Positions 1 through 11,500 of a DNA stretch of 64,000 nucleotides are shown one piece after another. The translations under genes and the position numbers were made by a program. The first letter of the stretch is position 1. Every line of letters starts with the position of its first letter. The notes under the pieces are model-generated. The model was given only the letters and a program-made list of their open reading frames with translations. It searched no databases and was not told the DNA's origin. The DNA is from Lichenostomus cassidix (taxonomy: Eukaryota > Chordata > Aves > Passeriformes > Meliphagidae): the NCBI GenBank assembly GCA_008360975.2, contig CM039184.1, forward strand, positions 68,179,056 through 68,243,055, read 5' to 3'.

Positions 1-3000
1 TATGAAGATGGCTTTTAGGACCCAAACTCCTTTATTCTTTCTACTTTCAGTAAGAAATAGGGATCTTAATTTTATGAGAGAGCCTCTGTGGGAAACAATG
101 GTTCTCCTGTAAGTTTTAAATTTTATAACTAAGCACCTTAATGAGCAAACTGTAGTTGGCTTTGTTAGTAACTTGCTTGAGTGAAAATTTAAAGGATTTG
201 GCTCATTTACTTTCCAATACCTAGATGTAAGGACATAATTTGTGGTGTATTAAGATGCTTTTATCCTTCCTTTTTTATTCCATGCACATCTGTTCAGTAT
301 AATTGCACATCCTGGATGGCTAACTGAGCCTGATTCAAAACTTGTTGTTCACATTTAGTGGTCTTTGACTTGAATGAACAGTTTTCATCCATAAGAGGAG
401 AAATCCAGTTTTGTGCTTCATAAATGAAGAATACCACAGAATATAAAATCCATTCTTAAAAATTTCTTCTGCTGTGATGCCAATAGTTACGGGGTGTAAC
501 TAGTGATGGACAATCCTCATATGTCACACTCTTTTCCTGTTTGTTCCACACCACATCCCTGTGGACACAGTCTGGCTGCCTTATGATTGCCTCCTCTTCG
601 TCATCCCATTGCTCTTTTTTTATGTGCTGAAAAAGTTAAAAATGTAACTCAAACAACTGTGTTGTGATAATGAAGTTTATTTGAAATGTTCTAGTAAAAC
701 CTGGTAGAAATGGTTTTAGTGCTATAGGAATTGAGTTGAAATTTGGAACACATGTACGACATAGGTTCCTGTTGAAGACTGCAGGAAAATTTCATGTGAT
801 TTTTGGAAATGTTTGAGGCTAATTTGTAAAATAACCTAGGCTGTAGGTCACACATGTTTATTTGGAAAATCTGTTAGATCTCAGTCAATAAAATGTGGAA
901 CTATGAATCATCAGCTTCCAAAAAAAAAAAAAAACCCCAAACCTGGTGCCTCTGCCAGGTATCTCTGATTATCAGCTGAAATCATCATGTCTTTGCGAGG
1001 AAAGGCGTAAAACTCCTTTTCTTGGAGGCTTTTGCCCACAGCCTGAGTGCTCCCACAAATGGGTGCTGATTTACTTACTTTTTTCCTTTCCACATGAACA
1101 TTAAATGAAAGAGAGATTTAATTACTGTTCACTGAAGCCCTTTGCCCTTGCCTTAGGGCAATTTGCTGAGGTATGGGACGGTTCTTATTTCATGGAAAAT
1201 GCCTTTACTAGTCTCATTTCTACTGCAGAAGCCTATCACTTCAGGTTCCAATTCCATGCATTAATATAAAAATTTTAGAAATACCACATGAATGCAACAT
1301 CTGTCAGGATTTATCAAAGTCTTCCTTGTCTAGCTGATATTAAAGCCATAGTGGGCCAATAGGGCATTAAGGGAGAACTGTGCTGTTTTCCTCAGAGTAA
1401 TCACTTCAGTGCATTAGGTATTAACCATCAGACTCCTAAATGTGTTTTTTAATTCACTGCTAAAAGGATGTGTGCTTAGAGAAGCCCAAGTTCCTGTTGT
1501 ATTTCTATAACTGTTGGTTTGTATTTCAAGCTTACAGGTCTGTATTTGAATTTTAGAATCTGAGAATCAAGATTTCTTGAAGTAGTGTTGGCTGTGTTTT
1601 CCTGGCCTAATGTGTCAGTGCTGTGATAACTGAATCGTGCTTAAATTAGCTGTTCTAAAACAAGGGGAAAAAAGCCATGTACAATCTGACAGGGTTCATA
1701 TTGCTATTTCTTAAGTGTGTTAAAAGGAGAAATTATACTAACCTGTTTTTTATAGTTCAGTCTAGCTACTTTACGTTGCTACTCAGGAACCAATGAATAA
1801 ATCATAAGTGTTACATATGTGTTAATCTATCCAGATCCTCAAGGAAGAATAAGTAAAGCAGCTGTTATTTTTACAGCTGTATCTCATAATTTGAGTGCTT
1901 TCCATTTAGCTAAGTATTCAAATGCTGCCTATTTAAATATAGTGCAGGATTTAGACTTGCGGTAAGTGTATTGATACAATACATCAAACCTCTCTGCTTT
2001 TTCTGAAGCCCTGATTTAGCTTTTAAACTAGTTTAAAATTAACTTGTACCATGATCCCTTTGGAGAAACTGTATGTCTTAAAATGTTTTGCAATGACTAG
2101 TTAGAGATGTCAGGTTGAAGCTGTGAGTTATTCTCTCAGAACACGCATTAAATAAAAATGTTAAACTCTGGTTTATGTAAAGATCTCCAGTCTAAGGGTG
2201 TGGCTTCACTGAATTCTCAAGACCTTTGTTCACTGACTTGAAACTTGATTTGTTAAAAGAATTGACCTCATAGATATTAAGGGAAGTCTCAGTTATTCTC
2301 CACTAAGTTATGGATAAATTTAGATACGTAGAGCACTTGTTTTGATTTCAAATGGGGTTCGTAATTTCTTTCACACAAAAAGTAAAGATTCTGGTGTTTT
2401 GGCCAGGCTTCTTTTTTTTCAGGATTTAGTTGGTGAGCCTTCTAAAAGCTACTGATGAGGAAAAGCTAAATCTATGCGTGCCACATAGGATAAGTAATTA
2501 CTGTTTATTCAGATGGTTTATGTATAAAATATGGTCATTAATGTTTTGTTTGATATTTCATTACTCTCAAGTGAAATTTGTTGCAAATTACATATGAAAA
2601 CTCACTTTCTAGCTGTGTCCTCTGATAGATACTGCTCTTTTTGGAAGTGCATTCAAGTTTTTAAAGGAACTATCAGGAGCTCTTCATGGTAGAGATAAAA
2701 TACTTCTGTGTGTTTGAATAAAAAAAGGTTTAGAAACAATTATGGCAAACTAAACTAAAAAATTTTTATTAAGTCAAAAGAAAGAAACAGTCCATTATAA
2801 CAGTGATGAAGTGGTCTGACACAGCAGGACACTAGCAAGATTTCTGTTTCAGTTTGGCAGCCGGTGGCATTGTGGTTATAATTCTATTAATAGTCAAAGA
2901 AAAGCTGGTAGCTATAAATAAAGTCTAATTCGGTAGCAAGTATTTTACTGAAGTACAAATGTTCTTTTCAATGTGTTTATTTGGTATTCCTCTGTTCAAT

Positions 3001-3865
3001 TGTGTATGTCCTTTAAATATAATCACTAATTCTTCATTCTGCAGGAGCTCTTAATGTAATCATATGAAGTATTGTCATGATTGCTTTTGAAAGATGAGGA
3101 TTTAGAACTAGGAAGGAGGGAGAAGGCCCTGCCATTTTCTGTGGCTTCTAGTATTCAAACAGGTAGCAGAGAATTTGTTGATGAGGGATGTCCTATGTAA
3201 GTACCCTTTATGGCCAATTAGGTAGTGATATTGTTATCACCTAATCAGCAGAGGGAGGAGATGCAGCTGATTTCAGAGCATTGGTTCTGCACTCTGTATA
3301 TCTTTAGAAGATATTTCTGTGCTGGGCCTGTGAGTTGGTAGCCCCAGGAAGAACTTCAGTGCTGGTAAGGTTCTGTCTGTGACTCTTGCAGTGTAACACC
3401 ATAAAATCAGCTTTGTTGGCTGCAAATGCCATGCTCCTTCTGTTTCAGTGGGCTGGAGGGAGCTGGCACTGACTGCTGTCAGTGAGGGGGATGATCTCAC
3501 TGTGATCTTCCCTTGGCTTTTCTCTCTCAAGACTGTGCACACAACAAAGTCCCCTCATATCCTGGTCTTCTCTGAATATTTATTAAGGACAAACATTCAT
3601 GTTGCTGGAAGTCCTAGATTTTTTTCTAATTAGTTGTGGAAAAAAATCCTGTTATCTTGCATATCTCTGTGTAGCTCTGCTTCAGTTCTTTGGAGTGGTG
3701 ACTGTTCCTGTGCCCTTCAGTGACCGTGGAGCTCTTGGCTGCTTCTTGGCTGCCCACTTTGTTTGATTCAGCCACTGTACTGAGAACCTCATGGCTTTTA
3801 AGCATCAAAATGTGTGAAGGATAATTCAATGAACAAGAAAAACAAAGCTTGTTGAAAATGTTAGT
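1..3865. other. Non-coding DNA upstream of the LTR
   Basis: AT-rich sequence with only short, repeat-free chance frames; I recognise no protein, RNA gene or known repeat here. Two signals stand out: an acceptor-like stretch ending in CTACTTTCAG at 41-50, and an AATAAA followed by a 15-A run at 887-934, listed separately. It may be intergenic, or an intron of a longer upstream PPP2R2C transcript. Confidence 0.6.
887..934 (+). other. Polyadenylation-signal-like AATAAA followed by A15 run
   Basis: AATAAA sits at 887-892 and a run of 15 A at 920-934, 27 bases downstream. The preceding several hundred bases are AT-rich and lack long frames, like a 3' UTR. The A run is encoded in the genome, which suggests either a retroposed transcript end or a chance A tract. 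No target-site duplication or parent gene was recognised. Confidence 0.3.
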
Positions 3866-4141
3866 TGTTTCTCCCTGTGTCGCTGTTGAGCCGCTAGCAG
3901 AGAAAAAGACCCGGATTCTCAGCGTAGCATAGAAAAGAGAGAGCTTTTATTATTTAATTCCAACTTATATAGATTTTTCAGAGGTCACTCAGACTGGTCA
4001 GTCAGAAACCTCCCCCTAGGCCTGATTGGCCAGGCCTGAACTGTCCAAATCTCGAGACACTGTTTTAATAACATCCAAACTTTATCTTTGTTTATGAAAC
4101 ACAGGAGAATGTTCTCATGGGAAAGACCTGTGCTAGCCACA
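3866..4141 (-). mobile_element. Solo-LTR-like sequence of an endogenous retrovirus
   Basis: Read on the minus strand this has the layout of an LTR. It starts TGTGGCTAGC near 4141. A TATATAA box lies at 3965-3971 and an AATAAA poly(A) signal at 3946-3951. Then comes a CpG-bearing U5-like part (3866-3940) ending near ...GAGAAACA at 3866. CpGs (for example at 3881, 3892, 3911 and 3921) survive here although they are rare around it, which suggests a fairly recent insertion. No gag, pol or env frames flank it, so it reads as a solo LTR. The edges are uncertain: the left edge could be TG at 3859, U3 could run further right, and I found no matching target-site duplication. The family was not identified. 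Confidence 0.6.
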
Positions 4142-5359
4142 TCCCTTTGTCTGAGTTGGTCCCTGATTAGCTCTCTGGGGTTATGAAGCCTTCTTCCACC
4201 TAGAGGCTCTGAGCTGAGGTACTATCTAAGATTTCTGCATCAGCTCTGGCCTCTGCCATGTGAACCAGAACTTGTAGCTTTACTCAGGTGCTCCAGAGCT
4301 GTGTGGCCATACTGGGGATCTGGATTAGGATAAGAGGACAAGACTCTTCCATTCTCATTTTGCCTCTGATTTATATGTCTGCTTTGGTCAGAACTATATT
4401 TCACTGCAGCCATAGTTGCATTCTTAAGAGCTGTATCTTTGGTCATTTTTGCACTTTTATAATTTTGTGGAGAATTAAAGTGTAATGAGATGTAAATTAC
4501 TTGTTTTTAAAGCACTTGAAAGACCTATGCCTGTATTTTTGGCACCAAAGTTCAAAAAAGTAAAACAAAATTCCCATATTAAAAATGGTATCCCTTAGTA
4601 CTAAATCACCAGAAGTTGCTGTTGTTTTGGTGTGATTGTAGGATGTGATTTTCGTTATTCCACAATATGTCTTGGCAGTTTACAGTGTTTCTGCCCCACT
4701 GTGTTCACAGTGCTACACAGTAAAGTCCAGAGGAAGCTGGGACCTGAAGGGTCTGTGTGCCTGATGAATGCTGAGATTGACAGAGGTTCACTAGCAAGAG
4801 GTTGTGCAATGAAGACTTGGTTTGTGGCCTATAGGGGGTTGATTCCTTTTTTTTTTTTTTTTTCTTTTTTTTCTCTGAGGGGGAAAAAGGTCCATTTTAA
4901 ACCACTTTGAATGTAAGTTTCTGTAGGACTGTTTTTCACAGCTGCCTCAGAAGTTGTGTAATGCTCATAGAAACGGAAATCTCATCTTTATTTGGATATT
5001 GAGTTATTTTGGCTATTTGGAAACAGATGTTTTCACAATTGACTGTGTTTATTTGGTTAATTCACAGATATAATTATGTATGTTTGCTTGCTTTTATTTA
5101 GTTAGTCCAGTGTGATATTCTAAATATGTATACTTCTTTAAGAAACTGAAAATATAGCAGTAACTATTACAGTGTTAAAAACTTTATCCAACTTAGTAAC
5201 TTAGAAAAGTACAAAGTAGTGGGAAATGTCAAATTAAACTCTAAATCCAAGTGGAAAATAAGTTTTATCTGCAAAATAGTTTCTTCTTTGTAGAATTTAG
5301 TTCGGAGCTACAGCAGATATATATTTTGCCTTGAAGGTAAATAAAGAATATTATATAAT
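4142..5359. other. Non-coding DNA with a T-rich tract
   Basis: No gene recognised. The first 150 bases could be extra U3 of the adjacent LTR. A nearly pure T tract lies at 4847-4872, interrupted by one C. The rest is AT-rich single-copy-looking sequence. Confidence 0.5.
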
Positions 5360-5580
5360 CATTTAGGTTAGAAAAGAGTTTTAAGATCATAGAGTCCAAC
5401 TGTTATCACTGCCAAGTCCACCACTAAACAGTGTCCCAAAGCACCACATCTACTCTTCTTTCAAATGCCTCCAGGGATGGTGACTCAACCACTTCCCTGG
5501 GCAGCCTGTTCCAGTCCTTAACAACCCTTTTGGTGCAGAATTTTTTTCCTAATATAATCCAGTATTACTTATTTCCTTGC
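5360..5580 (-). mobile_element. CR1 LINE 3'-end fragment
   Basis: On the minus strand this is the end of CR1 ORF2 and its 3' tail. The plus-strand text contains the reverse complements of the typical CR1 phrases for an end-of-ORF region (GGGCAGCCTGTTCCAG, TGACTCAACCACTTCCCTGG) and of the tail (ATCATAGAGTCCAAC). It is 5'-truncated, as most CR1 copies are. A 120-codon plus-strand frame starting at 5431 runs through it and is antisense noise. Confidence 0.88.
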
Positions 5581-8500
5581 TCTTATGTTCCCCAATTTAT
5601 AAAAGAGGTGCAGGAGCTTTTGCATGATTTTGGTTGTTTAATTGAGAGTTTATATTTTCTTTGTATAGATTTAAATGATTATCAGGAGAATAACGGGTCA
5701 ATACCATGCTCAATAGACGAGGTTTATGATTTCATTAATATTTATAGGTTAATACTGTGCTCAAGAAGAAATGCCTTCATAATTGGACTGTAGGAAGATT
5801 AAGTAACTAAATATGAAAGGTTAATTTTAGAAAGTAACTGTCGAGCTAAAGGAACACTGTTGTCAGCTGTGGTGCTCACCATTCTGTTCAAGATCCTGTG
5901 AAACAACTGTTGCAGGACTATTTTGGGGGAAGGGATGAGACCTCTTCCAGAGTTCAGTTTAGGTGAGAACAGATACAAGTAGGTATATTGCAGATAAGTT
6001 CTTATTCATGTGATATCTTTGCAACCATGAGGAGTTAAAAAGATGACTTTAGGTAATCTTCTCATATTTTCTGTAGCATGAGAATGTTTTATGTTTTCTC
6101 ACTTAAAAGAAGAAAAGAGATAAAATTATTATTTTTCTTACTTTGTCTAAACACAATAAAAGTAACTTTGATTCTTTAAACATTTTTTCTTGTTTTTACT
6201 TGCATAGAGAATACTAATTATCCACTCACAGACCACTGCCTAAGTGTTAAAAACACTTTTCTGCCGAAACATTGCTCACCCAGGGGAGAGGGTAAGAGAG
6301 CAAGCATTGCCTGACATGACAAAGGATCTAGAAACACACTGTTAGGAGTGGTTTCAGGTGCTTTGGTGGGGAGGGTAGAAGATACCTCCACACGTTAAAG
6401 GAACAGTGCTTTCCACCTTGTTTCCCCAGTTCTCTCTAGCTTGCTTAATTGTCCTTCACAGCAGCAGTACAGGGCAGTAAGCAGTTCAACAGGATAAAAT
6501 GATCAGCACTTATGAGCAGTTAAAGTCTACTGGAAACATGTTTCTTCACTTTTGCCTTGACTGATGAGATAGTCTGAGTTTTTCTGCTTGTGATTTGCAG
6601 GGGAAAACTCAAAACTGTTTCAAAATGACTTGCTCACACTCAGTACACAGCTGTAAGTGGAACAAATAAATTACATTTCACATCCCCCAAGAACATTTCT
6701 TTAAAGGGCATGTATAGCTTCAAGTATGGAGAGTCATTATAAGACAAACAGGGAGTGCATGCTGATAAATCAGATAAATCCTTTCTTGTACCTCAGTTCT
6801 GCAGTATTTTTGGTTATTTGATTTTATGGTTTAGTGCCAGGAACCGTAGTTTGAAGAGATGTTCACATTATATGGTCCAGCCTCCCACATGTAGCATGCT
6901 GCTATGTGCAGAAGCTTTTTGTGTAAAGATGGGGACAAAAAAAGACATTGAGTCTTTCTCTTGTTGTCTGTCACTGTGTTCTCCCCCATCTGCCACCCAC
7001 ACATTTTCTGAACTTCCTTTTACAGCTGTCACGCTCATGGCTTCCCTACATTCCCAAAATGTCCCTTCCTAGGTCTGTCTTCAGGTGAGCTCTGGCCTCC
7101 CTTGTTTTGTGCCCAAGCTTCTGAACTGTACTTTTGTACTCTTTTTGCCTGTCCCAGTTTTCATCTTCCTTTTTCTTTTAAAATTTTAGCTCATCAAAAA
7201 GCTTCTTCCTAAGCCAAGTGGGTGTACTGCTGGAAGTCCTAGCCTTTCCACAGGGCCTTCCCCCTGCATTCCCAAAAATCAGGCTCTCCCTGTGCCTGTT
7301 CTCCTGGGATTTTACCTAGCTGTTCCCTTGAATAAACTTAAATCTGCAGAGGTTTCCATCTGTGTCTCTTCTGTGGTAAGGATTTGTTAAATGTAAAACA
7401 GCATGGGAACATCAAAGATCTGTCTGCATGGTGCAGGACTGTGACCTGGAGGGAGAGCTGAATCCTGTAGGAGAGGAGAGCCATTTGAGCCTGCTTTGGG
7501 TTTATTTTCCTTTTCCTCAGCTATGCTGTTTTGAGCAGACTGCTCTGTACTGCTTGCAGTATCTAAACTAGTTTGTTTGTTTGCAGAGCACTGTGTTGTA
7601 AGTAGAATATTCCTTTAATCTGATCTTCTGCACAGCACAGACCAGTTTATCTGTATACATTTTCTGTCTGATTTCCTTTTCTGAGTTTGGCCTGTGGAAC
7701 CAATCTCATTATGGTGTGTTTTACAGTTATGATTATTATCATCTGGCTGTGTTTTCCAGGAAATTTCTAGTTTTTTCTTAGGTCTGCTGACAGGTTGTAG
7801 CTGCAGGACTGTATCATGCAGAGACTGCATGTTTCTCTGTCAGAACTGGAAAAAGCTATTTCCATTTAAAGCTTTACTCAGCAATAGTGACTAGACTGGA
7901 CTGGACTATCATTCTAATGAATTTAGAGGATAAATTTGTGGAGAACCTACAGTTCTCCTGTAAACTCTAGGCACTAGTGAAGTAGCAGTGCTAAAAGTCA
8001 TCATTACACAGGATAGATTTCAGGTGTTTCAGGTTTTCCTTTACTCACTGGAGTTCTCAGCAGTGTCCTAGAGACCTCTTGAAGCTGTTCAGAACCTCCC
8101 CTGTGTAAGATAGAGTATGTTTTAGAATTCAAGGATGGGTTTTGGGTTGATAACTAAAGATGTTTCTCTGATTAAGAATTGAAAGTTCAGCCTGCTTCTT
8201 TAAATATTTTATAACACCCAATCCTGTAAGCTTACTTGATTGCTTGGCAATATGTAGATTCAGCCTGCACTGTTACAAAGATTAAAAAACCTGTACAAAT
8301 AAGATGATCAAATTATCCTTATCTGCCTGAAACCTTTTTCCCCACAGATGGGAAAAGATCATAAATTCTTCCATTGAAGTTGCTTGGATAATTTTTTATT
8401 ATCTATATGAAAACCCTTTTTGGAACTACTTACAAGGCAATAAATTAATACTTACAGGACTAGCAGATAATAGTCTCAGGACCTTGAGGATGGAGATAGC

Positions 8501-11500
8501 AAAACGATATTTTAAAATAAATTAGTTTTTATTTATTTATATGAAAATAAAGTGTTTGCACAGTTTCTGGATAAAAGAATTTGACACAGAACTTTGAAAA
8601 TTTGGAATGATATTTTATTAGAAATAGTTGGTTTCAAGAAATGGCCTGACTGAATAAGATAGGATCAGCCACAGCTCTTTAAAATGACAAACCCCCCCCA
8701 AGAGAATTGTGGATGGGGAAGAGCTTTAGTTTTGGAAAATGGAGCCGAATGTAGCCCTATCAAATGATAGGGCATAAAGCAAAAAAATGAGGATGTCTCT
8801 ATCAAGTAGCTCCAGTTGAACTGGGTGACTAAGCTGACACAGAGATGAGTCTAAACATAGCTAATCTAGGATGGTTTTAATGGCAAAACAAAAAAAAATA
8901 TTGGAAAGTCAGTGATGGATGGTTTGTTTCCTCAAGTAACTGGGTGACGGAAAAGCAAGTTGTTAGAAAGATTAAATGTAAGAGCAATGTAAAGACACTG
9001 GAGGCTGAAGGGACACATTAACTGCTGCTCTGCCCAGTTTAGTTTACTCAGCCAGGAGTTGTGTGCTGTGTTCAGCAGCTCAGGCCCAGTCACCTGCAGG
9101 GTTTGGTTGTGAATCTCAAAATCTCTGAAACTCATCAATCTGTATCTTTTTTCCATTGATCTTTATAGAATCAGAAGAATAACAACCATGGTTTGCCAGA
9201 TTTAAGTGTCTTGTGCCCTTTTTGAAAGCTCCTGAAGGGATGCCTTCCATGTGTATACTGACTGCAGATATGAGATACATCCCGTCCAGCTAGTTTTCAG
9301 AGCCCTCTTGTCCAAGAATTTTAAAGCTGTAATTAGATTTTTTACCTTTTTCTGAGAGTTAATTTTGAATCTCTGGAAAAAATCAAAACAAAATGTGAGT
9401 GTTGCTATGAATGAGCTGCAATGCCTGGCTGAAAACACTGAATGCAGAGCTCAGGCAAATGCTGACTTACTACTATATTGCTTATTAGAAAGCTTGGTGT
9501 TTTCAGAAACTTAAAAACACAAAACTAAGATGAGCAAGGCAGTATTGCATAGAAAGTTCTAATTAAAAGGAAATCACCAGTTGTTCATAGATCTCTTCTT
9601 TTTTTGCTTGATAAGGGGTCATGCAAGGTGTGTTTTCTGAGGGCATAATAGACCACTCTGTCTTTCAGCAGTAAAGTTTTTTGCCAATTACCCTATCTGT
9701 AACCTTCCTTTTATTATGGAAAATTAATTAGAATGTTCTGGAGGAAATGGGGACTAACTGGGGTCTTTATTTTTTATGGCCTATTTAGCTTTGAAAGCAC
9801 AAATTAAAGTATTTTTCTAATATTTATAATGAAATCTGTCCTCTCATTCTCCTGCTTTGGTGATTACAAAACAAAAGCCCAGACTGCAAGGCTTCAGCCT
9901 GTATAATGAAACAAACAGCAGCTATGTCTCTGCTGTGCCAGCTGAAAAGAAGCATGAAGAATTTATCCAAGGCAACATGAGACGTACTGCGTTACAAAAA
10001 GTCCTTTTAAAACAAAAATGTTGGTGTGCAACATGTTTGGGAGCTGGTAGTAATATGAACCAGTGAGAGCTAATATTACAGGATCTGGCTTCATCTACAG
10101 TGTTGTGTGGAGATATAAACAGAAAAACAAAATAATCTAATATAATTCAGGTTAATCTTGCAAGGAATAGAGCTTTTAAATATTCTGAAATTATTTTAAG
10201 TTACTGAAATGGCATTGATTTTCATCCTTTTAGTTCAGATGTAGTTTTCTCTGTTCAAAGTTCAGCCTTACCACCGTGCCCAGGTGGGAAGTCTGTGTTT
10301 CTGTTATCATCTGACACAGCACCTCCCTCACAGCTTGAGTCCTTGCTGCGAGGTGGCATTTCCCAGATTGATAACCACAGACCAGATGGAGCACAGAATG
10401 CCTGGGCAGTTACTTTATGAGACGATCAGAAATTATGACTTTATAATCTTCCCTCTTGCTGTTCTGGAGAGAAGCCATGTTTACTGCTTTTACTGTAAGC
10501 ATTAGCATGGTAATTTATGCCATCAGCTGTAAGGAGTGGTGTGGTGGGAGAGAGAGGGGTAAGCAGGGTGGGATTGCTAAGGACAAGCCTGAACCTGAAG
10601 AGCTGAGCTTTCTGATAGGAAATTAATGTTGATTATTCAGCCTGGGCATTGGCATATCAGTCTGATGGTGAGTAGAGGCTGATGAGGATGGAGCCATTCC
10701 CTACTCTGTATTTATTTTGCCAACACCAGCAGACACACTGAAACAGGAGGTCTGCATGTTTCACATGCTCTTGATCTTTGCAGAGGTCATGGACAGGGAG
10801 CATCAAAGGAAATGGAGTTTTTTCTGAAGAAACATTTTGCTGCTGTTACTCATTTTTTAGTGAACTTACTCAGCTTCAGTTTCAGCCTTCAGGAGTCAAG
10901 AAGTAATTGATTTTATACCAACTGTGACATTTTTACACTTGTAGAACCAAGCTGCAGTGTTTGCATTGGGTCAAATTTATGTTATTTTTTTCTTTATCTG
11001 TGTGAGCTTTTATTTTAAATTTTTTTTAGTAAGTTGAATCTCTGGAATTGTAATTCATGTCCTTTACATCTCCATCATCTTTTTTTCCCCATGAGACTGT
11101 CTTTCTTTTGCCATTTCTCTCATTCCTCTTGCAGCTCCCCACAGCTCTTCCTGCTGAAAAGATCAGTACCAAAATGGTTAAAAAATTAGAGTCAATAGTA
11201 AATGTCTGGACAGTATCTGGTACAGAAGTAGGAGAGATTTCAGGGAAGTATTTGTCATTGAACTTCAATTTTGATAAATGGCTAAAATAAAACCATCTCC
11301 AAATGTTGTATCTGTATATAAACAACTGTAGTGAAATGGTGTAAGTTTTGCAGATACCATAAAAAAAGAATTTAAAGCAAAGGCAGCGGTTTGTTGTCTT
11401 GTATAACAAAACAGCTCTTTGTGATTTTGTTTCACCTCTGTAATAGCAGAGATTTCCATCTTCAGTAACAGTGTTGAGTATCTTCCTGCCTTGTTCACTG

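Noticed and set aside
5431..5793. 120-codon plus-strand frame
   Set aside because: Its first third is antisense to a CR1 fragment and the rest is AT-rich noise.
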